Part shown: positions 27,842 to 36,108 of the stretch, piece by piece
How positions within the stretch are numbered: the first letter of the stretch is position 1
How the letters are laid out: every line of letters starts with the position of its first letter
Assembly: GCF_000285555.1 (NCBI RefSeq)
Contig: NZ_HE610996.1
Coordinates: forward strand, 749,724 to 813,723
Reading direction: 5' to 3'
Source of the DNA: Kurthia massiliensis
GTDB lineage: Bacteria > Bacillota > Bacilli > Bacillales_A > Planococcaceae
Length of the DNA stretch: 64,000 nt
Made by a program: the position numbers and the translations under genes
The notes under the pieces: generated by a model
Told to the model about the DNA's origin: nothing
Database searches by the model: none
Seen by the model: the letters and a program-made list of their open reading frames with translations, nothing else

Positions 27842-29017
27842 GTGCAACAAGCATATAATAGCCTTATTTTGGCGCTAAATATTAAACGTTGTTTGAGTTT
27901 AGCAAAAATTATTGTGACGATTAGTATCTTTCTCGGTCTTTTAAATATCGTCGCTCGTCTTTTTTATCCGTCGCCCCGGCCATACTATATCGGTTATTTA
28001 TGGGTGTATACCGCATTAGTCGTCATCAATATCGCTTACAGTTGGTATTTCAAAAAATATCCTCACGTCAGTGAAAAAATTCGTGCACGCGTCATGGCGA
28101 GTTATATCGGCATGATGCTACTCATCGGTGCAATCATTACATATATTGACGAATACATGTACGGCCACCTTTTAATGTTTATGCTCTTTTATTTTTTATG
28201 CAGTATGTTATTTATAACGAAGTTACGTTACATGCTACCATACACACTAATTGTGTCACTCATCGTGTTAAAAGGTGTTTATGACTCGCCTATTATTGCA
28301 CCGAGTAGCCGTTTATATATTATTTTTATGATTAGTATCGTATGCATCGGGATCACGATGCAAGTACGCGTCGGTCGGTCACAACGTACTGTTATTTTTC
28401 AGCAATTACAATTAGAAATAGAAAGTACACGTTCGAAAAAACTTGCGCAACAACTCGCCCATTCAAATGAGCGTTTAGCAGCCGCTAATGAACAACTAAC
28501 GAAAATGGCGATGTACGATGCACTGACACATTTACCGAATCGTTATGCTTTTTTAGAACATATTAAACAAGCTGCCGATGCGCACCCAACGACACATTGT
28601 GCCATTTTTATCGTCGATATCGATTATTTCAAACAGTACAATGACTTTTATGGTCATCCACAAGGAGATATCGTCTTGAAGCGTGTCGCTGAAACATTAT
28701 CCACAATCGGTACCGAACAAGCGATTTATTTCGCACGTTGGGGCGGTGAAGAATTTATCGGTGTCAATATCGGAGACGTAACAAAAGCAGACGCGCAATG
28801 CCAACAAATTGTCGATCACATTGCCGCATTGCGCATCGAACATGCCCTATCGATCAATGGTTTCTTAACTGCTAGTGTCGGTAGCTATGCGGGAACGTTA
28901 TCGGCGGATGCGACATTCGAACATTTTTATAAAGAAGCAGACAAAATGCTTTATGATATGAAACAACAAGGTCGTAACGGCTACCGATTGAAAAAAGAAA
29001 TATTTACGAATGTATAG
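27842..29017 (+). CDS. Membrane-bound diguanylate cyclase (GGDEF)
   Basis: 391 residues: six hydrophobic segments (about 20-180), a coiled-coil linker (about 190-225) and a C-terminal GGDEF domain with the active-site signature RWGGEEF, the metal-binding DIDYFKQYND and the terminal KQQGRNGY. It should make c-di-GMP. No RxxD inhibitory site is obvious before the signature. Start at GTG 27842, with AAGGAG 8 bases upstream; the earlier GTG at 27833 overlaps that site. With the EAL protein at 21.7-23.7 kb it gives this region both arms of c-di-GMP turnover. Confidence 0.9.
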   Translation: MQQAYNSLILALNIKRCLSLAKIIVTISIFLGLLNIVARLFYPSPRPYYIGYLWVYTALVVINIAYSWYFKKYPHVSEKIRARVMASYIGMMLLIGAIITYIDEYMYGHLLMFMLFYFLCSMLFITKLRYMLPYTLIVSLIVLKGVYDSPIIAPSSRLYIIFMISIVCIGITMQVRVGRSQRTVIFQQLQLEIESTRSKKLAQQLAHSNERLAAANEQLTKMAMYDALTHLPNRYAFLEHIKQAADAHPTTHCAIFIVDIDYFKQYNDFYGHPQGDIVLKRVAETLSTIGTEQAIYFARWGGEEFIGVNIGDVTKADAQCQQIVDHIAALRIEHALSINGFLTASVGSYAGTLSADATFEHFYKEADKMLYDMKQQGRNGYRLKKEIFTNV

Positions 29018-29023
29018 ACGACA

Positions 29024-29059
29024 AAAGGCGTTTAGGTGCTCTCACCTAAACGCCTTTTA
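29024..29059. terminator. Bidirectional terminator
   Basis: Perfect stem aaaaggcgtttaggtg / cacctaaacgcctttt, 4-base loop, between convergent genes. Confidence 0.88.
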
Positions 29060-29503
29060 TTAATCCCACGTATTGAAAATTATTTCCCCTAAATTACGCG
29101 GCGCCCAATGTTGAATATTGTGGCGCTCATATTCATCGAGCTGTGTCAGTTGTTCACTCGTCGGATAAGTCATTAATGCATCTTCATCTAATAACGTATA
29201 ATGCTCACTTAACGATTGGAGTTGTGCTGGAATATCGCAAAATACTAACGGGTCATCATCTTTAACGAACCCGATAATCGGATAATAATTGTTCAGTAAC
29301 GCGATGACACGTTCATCGTTTACGTTAAAAATCGCTTTATGATACGTAAATGGATAGTCACAATCAATAATATTAACCAACGTCACTTCTGGGTGTAACG
29401 CGGCATCATAACATGCTGATCGGAATGCTTTCGCATCTATTTCCTCAACTGTATGTAACACATCTTCACTACAAAAACCTGTAATCCCTTTTGCTAAAAC
29501 CAT
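29060..29503 (-). CDS. Hypothetical acidic protein
   Basis: 147 residues, acidic, no signal peptide or membrane segment. I do not recognise the family. The C-terminus (NLGEIIFNTWD) is aromatic and looks conserved-like. It begins 14 bases after the hydroxyacid dehydrogenase stop with its own AAAGGGG site, so the two are likely one transcript, but no functional link can be drawn. Confidence 0.7.
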   Translation of the reverse strand: MVLAKGITGFCSEDVLHTVEEIDAKAFRSACYDAALHPEVTLVNIIDCDYPFTYHKAIFNVNDERVIALLNNYYPIIGFVKDDDPLVFCDIPAQLQSLSEHYTLLDEDALMTYPTSEQLTQLDEYERHNIQHWAPRNLGEIIFNTWD

Positions 29504-29517
29504 GATAAATCCCCTTT

Positions 29518-30486
29518 CTATACGACTCTATACGGAATATCTTCATTTGATAAATAAGCTGTTAGCGACGCGACATTACGGTCAACCATCGCTAAACGCG
29601 TATCGACTGTTGCGCTACCGATATGTGGCATCGGCGTAAAGTTTGAAAGCGATAAAAGCGGGTGCGTTGTCGGCACTGGTTCTTGAACGAAAACATCTGA
29701 CGCTGCCGCTAAAATCGTGCCGTTCACGAGCGCATCATATAAATCATCTTCATTGACGATACCGCCACGTGCGACATTAATTAAAATAGCAGTTGGCTTC
29801 ATTAATGCGAGTTGTTCTTTCGCGATTAAATTACGTGTCTCCGCTGTTAATGGCGTTAAGACGATGACAAAATCAGATTCACGTAATAAATCTTCTTTTG
29901 AACGATACGTTACACTATAACGCATTTCAGCCGTTTCTTTGCGATTGCGATTATGATACAGCACCTTCATATCAAACCCTTGTGCGCGTTTTGCGACAAG
30001 TTCGCCAATGTCGCCCATACCGATAATACCGAGCGTTTTATGATGAATATCTTGGCCAGTAAAACCGAGTACTTGCCAGCCCGCCCATTGTCCTTGATAC
30101 AACGCTTTTGCACTTTCAATCATACGTCTACCCGCTGCAAGCATGAGCGCAAACGCTAAATCTGCTGTTGTATCTGCGAGCACATCTGGTGTATTCGTGA
30201 CGATAATGCCTGCTTCTTTCGCTGCTTCGACGTCGATATTGTTATAACCGACTGCTAAGTTCGCAACCATTTTTAAACGACTAGCCCGTTGAATCACATC
30301 CGCTGTTAACCGGTTCGGTACGACAGTCCATAAAATATCTGCTTCATACGCCGCCACTTCAAACTCTTGCTGCGGCATATCATTCGTCGGATCTTGCCAA
30401 CACTTCACGTCAACAAAAGGCTTGAGTGGCTCAATTAAATGATCAGGTAAATAAAAAGTAATCCATAATAACGGTTTCGCTTGCAT
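29518..30486 (-). CDS. D-2-hydroxyacid dehydrogenase (glyoxylate/hydroxypyruvate reductase type)
   Basis: 322 residues of the D-isomer-specific 2-hydroxyacid dehydrogenase family. It has the NAD(P)-binding GIIGMGDIGELVAKR, the substrate-binding arginine in INVARGGIVNE, the following acidic residue in FVQEPVP and the catalytic histidine in PHIGSAT. The sequence resembles GyaR/GhrB-like glyoxylate reductases. Start at ATG 30486: the AAAGGGATGA site overlaps the earlier ATG at 30495. First gene of a probable two-gene transcript. Confidence 0.88.
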   Translation of the reverse strand: MQAKPLLWITFYLPDHLIEPLKPFVDVKCWQDPTNDMPQQEFEVAAYEADILWTVVPNRLTADVIQRASRLKMVANLAVGYNNIDVEAAKEAGIIVTNTPDVLADTTADLAFALMLAAGRRMIESAKALYQGQWAGWQVLGFTGQDIHHKTLGIIGMGDIGELVAKRAQGFDMKVLYHNRNRKETAEMRYSVTYRSKEDLLRESDFVIVLTPLTAETRNLIAKEQLALMKPTAILINVARGGIVNEDDLYDALVNGTILAAASDVFVQEPVPTTHPLLSLSNFTPMPHIGSATVDTRLAMVDRNVASLTAYLSNEDIPYRVV

Positions 30487-30535
30487 AACAGTCATCCCTT
30501 TGCACTTTTACCAAATTATAGCATGAAACGATAAA

Positions 30536-30563
30536 AAAACACTCGCTATAAAAGCGAGTGTCT
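30536..30563 (-). terminator. Terminator of ribonucleotide reductase operon
   Basis: Stem acactcgct / agcgagtgt just beyond the beta-subunit stop codon, with a run of T on the minus strand. Confidence 0.8.
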
Positions 30564-30567
30564 CTCA

Positions 30568-31608
30568 TTATAATTCGTCGAAACCGTTATCTTGTACGTT
30601 TACTTTTGTATATTGACGAGATTTTTGTTCGAAGAAATCTGTTTTACCAAGATCGACGTCTTCGTACGCTTTAATCCATTTTAATGGGTTTTTACGGTAG
30701 CCTTCGAATGGACGTTCATAGCCTAATTGGTTACAACGAACGTTTGCGTAGAAGTAAATGTAATCTTCTACTTCTTCAATATCTAAGCCGTCGATTTTTT
30801 CACCGATGACTTCGTTTGCCCATTCAATTTCAAGCGCTGCTGCTTCACGGAATACGTTTTGGACGTATTCTGCACGTTCTGGTGTATCGTATTCAGGATA
30901 TTCTTCTAATAGTTCTTTATAAATTTTCACGAATAAATCGACATGTAATTGTTCATCGCGATTGATGTAGTTAATCATCGTAGACGTCGCAACCATTTTT
31001 TGATTGCGCGCTAAGTGGTAGAAGAATGAGAAGCCAGAATAGAAGAATAAACCTTCTAAAATGACGTCATGTACGATTGAATCTAACATATTTTCCACTG
31101 TTGGCTCATTTGAGAATTTTTCATAACCTTTGATGACGAAATCATTACGTTTTTCAAGTACTGGTTCTGTACGCCAGTAGTCAAAAATACGGTCTTGTTC
31201 ATCTTTCGATACAAGGCTTGAAAGAATGTATGAGTAAGAGTGGTTGTGGATAACTTCTTGTTGCGCCAAAATAATCATCAATGCATTTAAGCTTGAGTCT
31301 GTTAAGAAGTCTGCCACACGACCCGCGTAGTCTGTTTGGATACTATCTAAAAGCGCTAGTAAACCGATAATTTTTTTAAACGTTTCTTTTTCATCATCTG
31401 ATAAACCTGGGAAATGTTTCACATCTGAAGACATATTAATTTCAAATGGTGTCCAGAAGTTACCGAGCATTTTTTTATATTTTGGGTATGCCCATGAGAA
31501 ACGTACATCATCCCAGTTTAAAACGTTTGAAGAACGACCGTTTACGATCGCCGTCGAACGGTTTGGTGCCTCTTTATCCATTAATTTACGTGGTTCGATT
31601 TTTGTCAT
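30568..31608 (-). CDS. Ribonucleoside-diphosphate reductase, beta subunit (class I)
   Basis: 346 residues, di-metal ferritin-like fold. Metal ligands and the radical tyrosine site appear as LLDSIQTDYAG, QQEVIHNHSYSYI (Glu, His and the Tyr), DVILEGLFFYSGF and RDEQLHVDLF. It holds the tyrosyl radical needed by the alpha subunit to reduce NDPs. No nrdI gene accompanies it, so I do not assign class Ia or Ib. It is the second gene after the alpha subunit, 178 bases downstream of it, and has its own GAGGAG site. Confidence 0.93.
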   Translation of the reverse strand: MTKIEPRKLMDKEAPNRSTAIVNGRSSNVLNWDDVRFSWAYPKYKKMLGNFWTPFEINMSSDVKHFPGLSDDEKETFKKIIGLLALLDSIQTDYAGRVADFLTDSSLNALMIILAQQEVIHNHSYSYILSSLVSKDEQDRIFDYWRTEPVLEKRNDFVIKGYEKFSNEPTVENMLDSIVHDVILEGLFFYSGFSFFYHLARNQKMVATSTMINYINRDEQLHVDLFVKIYKELLEEYPEYDTPERAEYVQNVFREAAALEIEWANEVIGEKIDGLDIEEVEDYIYFYANVRCNQLGYERPFEGYRKNPLKWIKAYEDVDLGKTDFFEQKSRQYTKVNVQDNGFDEL

Positions 31609-31786
31609 TGAATCTCTCTCCTCTGTTTACACTGTTGCCTTTATATTATCACAAACCCTACTAAAAAAGAAGGAATTTAAAGACTATAATAATAGATTTT
31701 TAGTTAAATAAACTATTTGATTAGTGCTATGTACTCAAAATAGAGGACGCATGCGAGATGCGCCCTCTATTGATTTTAAATGTTGT

Positions 31787-34018
31787 TTAGCTTGCGCAAG
31801 ACTCACATTCTAGTAATTCAACAGATGTTGAACGAACGTAATATGTCGTTTTCACACCTGAAGACCAAGCATGAATATGCAAGTTTAATAAGTCTTTCGC
31901 TTTCACGTTGTTTTGCACGTAAAGGTTTAAAGAAATCCCTTGGTCAATGTGACGCGCACGTGCTGCATTTTGTTTAATCGTCCAGTTTTGGTCGATGAAG
32001 TATGCTGATTTGTAGTACCAAGTCGTTTTTTCGTTTAAGTCTGGTACTGTTACAGGAATTTTATAATCTTTTTTCTCTTCAGCGTATGATTTTTGGAAGA
32101 TCGGATCGATACTTGCTGTAGAGCCTGCAATGATTGATGTTGAAGAGTTCGGTGCAACGGCCATTAAATAACCGTTACGCATACCTTGCTCGGCAACTTG
32201 TTGTTTTAATGCTTCCCATTTTTCATCGCCGTCATAGCCATGTTTTGTGAAGTATTCACCTGTTTGCCAGTCAGAACCTTCGAAGTATGGGTAAACGCCT
32301 TTTTCAGCAGCTAACGCTGAAGAAGCTTGAATCGTTAAGTAAGCAATTTTCTCGTATAACTTGTCTGCGTATTCAACTGCTTGATCTGTTTCCCAAGCGA
32401 TGCCTTCTTGTGCTAACAAGTGGTGCCAACCGAATGTACCGAGACCGATACCGCGGTAGCGAGAGTTTGTTAACTCTGCTTGTGCAACTGGAATCGTATT
32501 TAATTCAATGACGTTATCTAACATACGTACTTGAATTGGAATTAAACGTTCTAATACGTCTGCAGGAACTGCGCGACCTAAGTTGATTGAAGATAAGTTA
32601 CAAACAACGAAATCGCCCGCTTTACGACGTGTGACGATAATGCCATCTTCAAGTGTTGTTGATTCATACGTTGTTGCACTCATGTTTTGTGTAATCTCTG
32701 TGCAAAGGTTTGAAGAATAAATCATCCCTTTATGGTTGTTCGCATTTTGACGGTTTACTTCGTCACGATAAAACATGAACGGTACACCTGTTTCAAGTTG
32801 TGAACGCATAATACGTTTCATAATGTCGATCGCTTTCACCGTTTCGCGTGATAGCTCAGGGTTTGCAACACATTGCATATATTTCTCGCGGAATGAACCT
32901 TCACCGCGTTTTTCATCGTAGTAATCTTCTAAATCGAAGCCCATCACTGTTCGTACTTCGTGTGGATCGAATAAGTACCAGTCCGCACGTTCTTCAACAG
33001 CTTCCATGAAAATATCTGGTAAGCAAACGCCTGTGAAAATATCATGCGCACGCATACGTTCGTCACCGTTATTTAGTTTTAAATCTAAGAATGGCATAAT
33101 ATCGCGGTGCCATACGTCTAAGTAGACAGCGATGGCGCCTTGGCGTTGGCCAAGTTGATCTACTGATACCGCTGTATTGTTTAATTGTTTAATCCAAGGA
33201 ATGACGCCACTTGATGCGCCTTTGAAACCGCGAATTGATGACCCACGGCTACGTACTTTACCCATATAAACGCCAATACCGCCACCGAATTTAGAAAGTG
33301 TCGCAACGTCTGTATTTGAATCGTAAATACCTTGTAAGCTGTCATCTACTGTGTCGATGAAGCATGAAGACAATTGACCGTGCGTTTTACCAGCGTTTGA
33401 TAATGTCGGTGTTGCTGTTGTCATATAAAGATTCGACATTGCCCAGTAAGATTCGTTAATCTTCGCTAAGCGGTCTTCTTTTTCATCTTGCATTAAAGTC
33501 ATCGCAATGATCATGAAACGCTCTTGAGGAAGCTCTAAAGGTGTTTTATCGTAGTCGCAAGTCACGTAACGATCTAGTAATGTTTTTAAACCGATGTATG
33601 TGAAAATTTCATCGCGACTCGGATCGATCATCGCCGCTAATTGTTGACGTTCTTCAGCTGTATATTTTTCAACTAGGAAAGATTCGTATAAACCTTTCTC
33701 CACTAATTTCTCAATATGCTCAGGGAATTTCGTATACACTTCTTCAGGATTTACGACGCCACGTTTTTCTGCGGCTTCCTTGTATGTTTCCATCATTAAA
33801 AGACGGGCTGCTACGAATGTCCAATATGGCTCTTGTTCGTCTAAGAAGCCAAGTGCATCTAGGCTCAATTTCTTCGTCCATTCCGCATCATCTGCTTCTG
33901 GATGTCGAGATTCAAAGCGTTCGTGTTTTCGTAATAATGGGCTTAGCTCCTCACGACCGAATTTTTCTTCTAATTTTGCTAAAATTGATTGTCTATCATA
34001 TGTCATCATCTGAACCAT
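31787..34018 (-). CDS. Ribonucleoside-diphosphate reductase, alpha subunit (class I)
   Basis: 743 residues, ten-stranded barrel enzyme. Active-site landmarks: the redox cysteine in GQLSSCFIDT, the N-x-C-x-E triad in NLCTEI, the second cysteine in FVVCNLSSINL, the radical-transfer tyrosines in KTTYYVRS, and a C-terminal cysteine pair (CESC) that receives electrons. No clear N-terminal ATP cone is visible. Start at ATG 34018, 9 bases after AAAAGGAG; an upstream GTG is too close. NrdR boxes lie upstream, so it is expected to respond to dATP/ATP via NrdR. Confidence 0.93.
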   Translation of the reverse strand: MVQMMTYDRQSILAKLEEKFGREELSPLLRKHERFESRHPEADDAEWTKKLSLDALGFLDEQEPYWTFVAARLLMMETYKEAAEKRGVVNPEEVYTKFPEHIEKLVEKGLYESFLVEKYTAEERQQLAAMIDPSRDEIFTYIGLKTLLDRYVTCDYDKTPLELPQERFMIIAMTLMQDEKEDRLAKINESYWAMSNLYMTTATPTLSNAGKTHGQLSSCFIDTVDDSLQGIYDSNTDVATLSKFGGGIGVYMGKVRSRGSSIRGFKGASSGVIPWIKQLNNTAVSVDQLGQRQGAIAVYLDVWHRDIMPFLDLKLNNGDERMRAHDIFTGVCLPDIFMEAVEERADWYLFDPHEVRTVMGFDLEDYYDEKRGEGSFREKYMQCVANPELSRETVKAIDIMKRIMRSQLETGVPFMFYRDEVNRQNANNHKGMIYSSNLCTEITQNMSATTYESTTLEDGIIVTRRKAGDFVVCNLSSINLGRAVPADVLERLIPIQVRMLDNVIELNTIPVAQAELTNSRYRGIGLGTFGWHHLLAQEGIAWETDQAVEYADKLYEKIAYLTIQASSALAAEKGVYPYFEGSDWQTGEYFTKHGYDGDEKWEALKQQVAEQGMRNGYLMAVAPNSSTSIIAGSTASIDPIFQKSYAEEKKDYKIPVTVPDLNEKTTWYYKSAYFIDQNWTIKQNAARARHIDQGISLNLYVQNNVKAKDLLNLHIHAWSSGVKTTYYVRSTSVELLECESCAS

Positions 34019-34152
34019 TCTCACCGTCTCCTTTTATACTCCAAAATAAAAAAACGAGCAAAATTACAGCAAAATAATGTTTTGCATTATTTCCTATAGC
34101 CTTCGTTTTTTAACTCTTCATATTCTTTTAACACGCTACATAATGTGTATAA

Positions 34153-34171
34153 ACACTATATATTGTGTCAA
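34153..34171 (-). promoter_or_regulatory. NrdR box overlapping nrd promoter
   Basis: ACACTATATATTGTGT at 34153-34168 fits the NrdR consensus (acaCwAtATaTwGtgt) completely. A TTGACA -35 on the minus strand (34166-34171) overlaps its edge, so NrdR bound here would block RNA polymerase. A weaker half-site (ending aATGTGT, 34133-34148) lies 20 bp away. Confidence 0.85.
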
Positions 34172-34295
34172 GCACTTCCAGAAATGTTCTCTATGTATGT
34201 TGTTCTGGGTAGCTTTATCGCTACTTGCCTTGTAAAAAACCATAATATATTCGGCCGATATCGGAAATAATCAGGATATGTATATTTCCCACATA

Positions 34296-34343
34296 ACACA
34301 ACATGTTGTGTCTATGTTGATTACACATACAAATATATTGTGG
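34296..34343 (-). promoter_or_regulatory. Second pair of NrdR boxes
   Basis: ACACAACATGTTGTGT (34296-34311), a perfect 16-bp palindrome, and 32 bp further tacaaatatattgtgg (34328-34343), whose right half matches. NrdR boxes normally come in pairs about three helical turns apart, as here. Confidence 0.7.
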
Positions 34344-34508
34344 TTTTTTCATAGTATTTAATCTATCATATTTTTCACCTTTTCAACAAGGTATAAAACC
34401 TAATTATTTAAAAAGCACACTAAAGCCCTATAGTTTCTCCAATTCCAAAATAAAAATTATTCTTTTGATGTATTTACACCTGAAAACGTAATGTTTTTTT
34501 GACCGCAT
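34344..34508. other. AT-rich spacer upstream of nrd region
   Basis: Low-complexity AT-rich sequence between the upstream NrdR boxes and the terminator of the PepSY gene. I see no gene in it. Confidence 0.5.
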
Positions 34509-34538
34509 ATAAAAAACGAATGGCGCGTAGCCATTCGT
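34509..34538 (-). terminator. Terminator downstream of PepSY gene A
   Basis: Stem acgaatggc / gccattcgt with a 5-base loop and a T run on the minus strand. Confidence 0.75.
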
Positions 34539-34618
34539 TCCCTTTATTTTAATATCTGAATATATTGATTTGGAACTATTGTATTTATGCTTGATTATAC
34601 AAATTTACGCCTAAAAAA

Positions 34619-35138
34619 TCAGTCTAAATCATCTTGTTCATACTCGATGATCTCGCCTGTTGATGCATCAATTTTAAGTTCATATTCCATCGTCTTTTTC
34701 ACTATTTCAATATCATACACCGTTAGGCCATCATCATTTTCCAATACAAGTTTCACAATTTCTCCATTGGACACTTCTTTTTGCGCAATTTCAATCGCTT
34801 GTTGTTGCGAAATTTTTGCTGTTACAGGTCGTTCATACTCTGATTCAAGTTCTGTTACTACACCACTCTCCTCATTTACTTTCACTTCTGACATGCTGTC
34901 GTCATGTTGAATATCAAATTCATCATGTGTATCATCACTCGCATCCGTTCCGATTACATCACCATTTACTTTTTCTAATGTGCTACGCTTCGCATCTTCT
35001 AATGTCGTCGACACATTGATTTGCGACCACTTGTACGTCTTGTGCACCTTTCCCATCCAATGTAGAAGCTGCATACCCGACGATGCTTGACACACCTAAT
35101 GTACCGATTAATGTTGCGATTAATAATGCTCTTTTCAT
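34619..35138 (-). pseudogene. PepSY-domain secreted protein A, frameshifted after signal peptide
   Basis: Starting at ATG 35138 behind AAAGGAGTGG, one frame encodes a signal peptide (MKRALLIATLIGTLGVSS...) but stops after 50 codons. The PepSY domains lie in the +1 frame (from SQINVSTTLEDAKR to the stop at 34619): two PepSY modules with the family's IDASTGEIIEYE ending. Dropping one base near 35028 (the gg in gtggtcg) would join the two into a normal secreted PepSY protein. As sequenced the gene is broken, unless read by frameshifting or the base is a sequencing error. The same defect occurs in its neighbour. Confidence 0.75.
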
Positions 35139-35170
35139 ATCATCCACTCCTTTTGTCTTGTCATACTTTT

Positions 35171-35228
35171 ACTATAGACCGTTTAGATGAGATGATTCGA
35201 AGGACTACATTAACATTTCATGAGAAAA
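35171..35228 (-). promoter_or_regulatory. Promoter and conserved upstream element of PepSY gene A
   Basis: Minus-strand TATAGT (35171-35176) without a good -35. A 22-bp element at 35207-35228 (plus strand begins ACATTAAC, ends ATGAGAAAA) is matched at 21 of 22 positions upstream of PepSY gene B, at the same distance (69 and 70 bp) from the start codons. Likely an activator site of a response regulator. Confidence 0.65.
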
Positions 35229-35235
35229 CATTCCG

Positions 35236-35267
35236 AAAAAAAACAGCGCTTTTTATACGCTGTTTTT
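35236..35267 (-). terminator. Terminator downstream of PepSY gene B
   Basis: Stem aaaacagcg / cgctgtttt with flanking A and T runs. Confidence 0.75.
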
Positions 35268-35284
35268 TCATATGATGTTATTAA

Positions 35285-35784
35285 TTAATCACGACGATCG
35301 CGTTCGTAATCTAAAATTTTACCTGTCGAAGCGTTAATGTCCATTTCATATTCGTATTTGCCTTTAATGATTTCAACTTCGTATTTGTTACCATCTAATT
35401 TTAATTTCACGACTTTGCCGTTTGGTACTTTTTTCAGTGCGATTGCTTTTGCTTGAGCACGCGTCACTTTTACTTTTTTCACAGGTTTGTATTCTTTTTC
35501 AGTAATGTACGCTTTACCTGTACGTTTTTTTACTTCTACTTCATATACGTAATTCCCTTTACGGATTTCAAATTCATATTCACCATCATCTGCACCACGA
35601 TCTACTTCGATGATTGTACCGTTTACTTTTTTCAATGCGATTTTTTTCGCTTGGTCAAATGTTACACTTTTCGCAAAAGCCGTCGTTTGTGATGAAGCTT
35701 GGTCTGGTCTGCCACAGCGAACCCAATGACACTCGATAAGCCAATTGTTGATGCAAATACAGTCGTTACAAGTAATTTTTTCAT
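35285..35784 (-). pseudogene. PepSY-domain secreted protein B, frameshifted by a 5-bp tandem duplication
   Basis: ATG 35784 behind GAGGAGGAC opens a signal-peptide frame (MKKLLVTTVFASTIGLSS...) that stops after 40 codons. The PepSY domains (QAKKIALKKVNGTI onwards, ending INASTGKILDYERD) are in another frame down to 35285. At 35701-35710 the plus strand has GGTCT twice in tandem. Removing one copy restores an uninterrupted frame reading ...FAVADQASSQTTAFAKS..., a good signal-peptidase junction. So a 5-bp duplication caused the break. PepSY modules bind peptidases or act as periplasmic inhibitors; role here unknown. Confidence 0.78.
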
Positions 35785-35853
35785 ATGTTTTGTCCTCCTC
35801 AAATTTTTCATACTCCTACTATAACGTGTGAATATGAGAACATATGGAGCTGA

Positions 35854-35875
35854 ACATTAACGTTTCATGAGAAAA
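35854..35875 (-). promoter_or_regulatory. Conserved upstream element of PepSY gene B
   Basis: 22-bp copy (21 of 22 identical) of the element upstream of PepSY gene A. Its last base adjoins the stop codon of the response-regulator remnant. A tatagt -10-like box follows at matching spacing. Confidence 0.65.
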
Positions 35876-36001
35876 TTAATCATCCCATGTCATCGATAAA
35901 ATTTCACCGGACAATGCATGAATTCCTTCAAATTGCAATTCTAGCTCTAATACACGTGCAATGTTTTGCTCATCTTCAATAATTAAAATCCGCTCCGCCA
36001 T
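35876..36001 (-). pseudogene. Response-regulator N-terminus joined to a PepSY-like C-terminus (deletion scar)
   Basis: A 41-codon frame. The first 26 residues, MAERILIIEDEQNIARVLEL and onward, are the start of an OmpR-family receiver domain (acidic pair E-D in the first loop). The last 15, IHALSGEILSMTWDD, resemble the C-terminal end of the adjacent PepSY proteins (INASTGKILDYERD, IDASTGEIIEYEQDD). The phosphoacceptor aspartate, the DNA-binding domain and the N-terminal part of the third PepSY gene are all missing. A GCAGGGA site precedes the ATG. I read it as an internal deletion that fused two neighbouring genes. Confidence 0.7.
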
Positions 36002-36072
36002 TTGAATCCCTGCTCTTACATTTTTTCTTTAGTGTACCAACAAATTATTAAAAACTGCTGAGAAAAGACACA

Positions 36073-36105
36073 AAAAAACGTAGCGCACGTGGCACTACGT
36101 TTCTT
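36073..36105 (-). terminator. Terminator of undecaprenyl-pyrophosphate phosphatase gene
   Basis: Stem aaacgtag / ctacgttt with an 11-base loop and T run on the minus strand. Confidence 0.7.
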
Positions 36106-36108
36106 CTA

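Noticed and set aside
34619..35275. Plus-strand frames opposite the PepSY genes
   Set aside because: They are the complement of the PepSY coding sequence, whose domains are recognisable on the minus strand.
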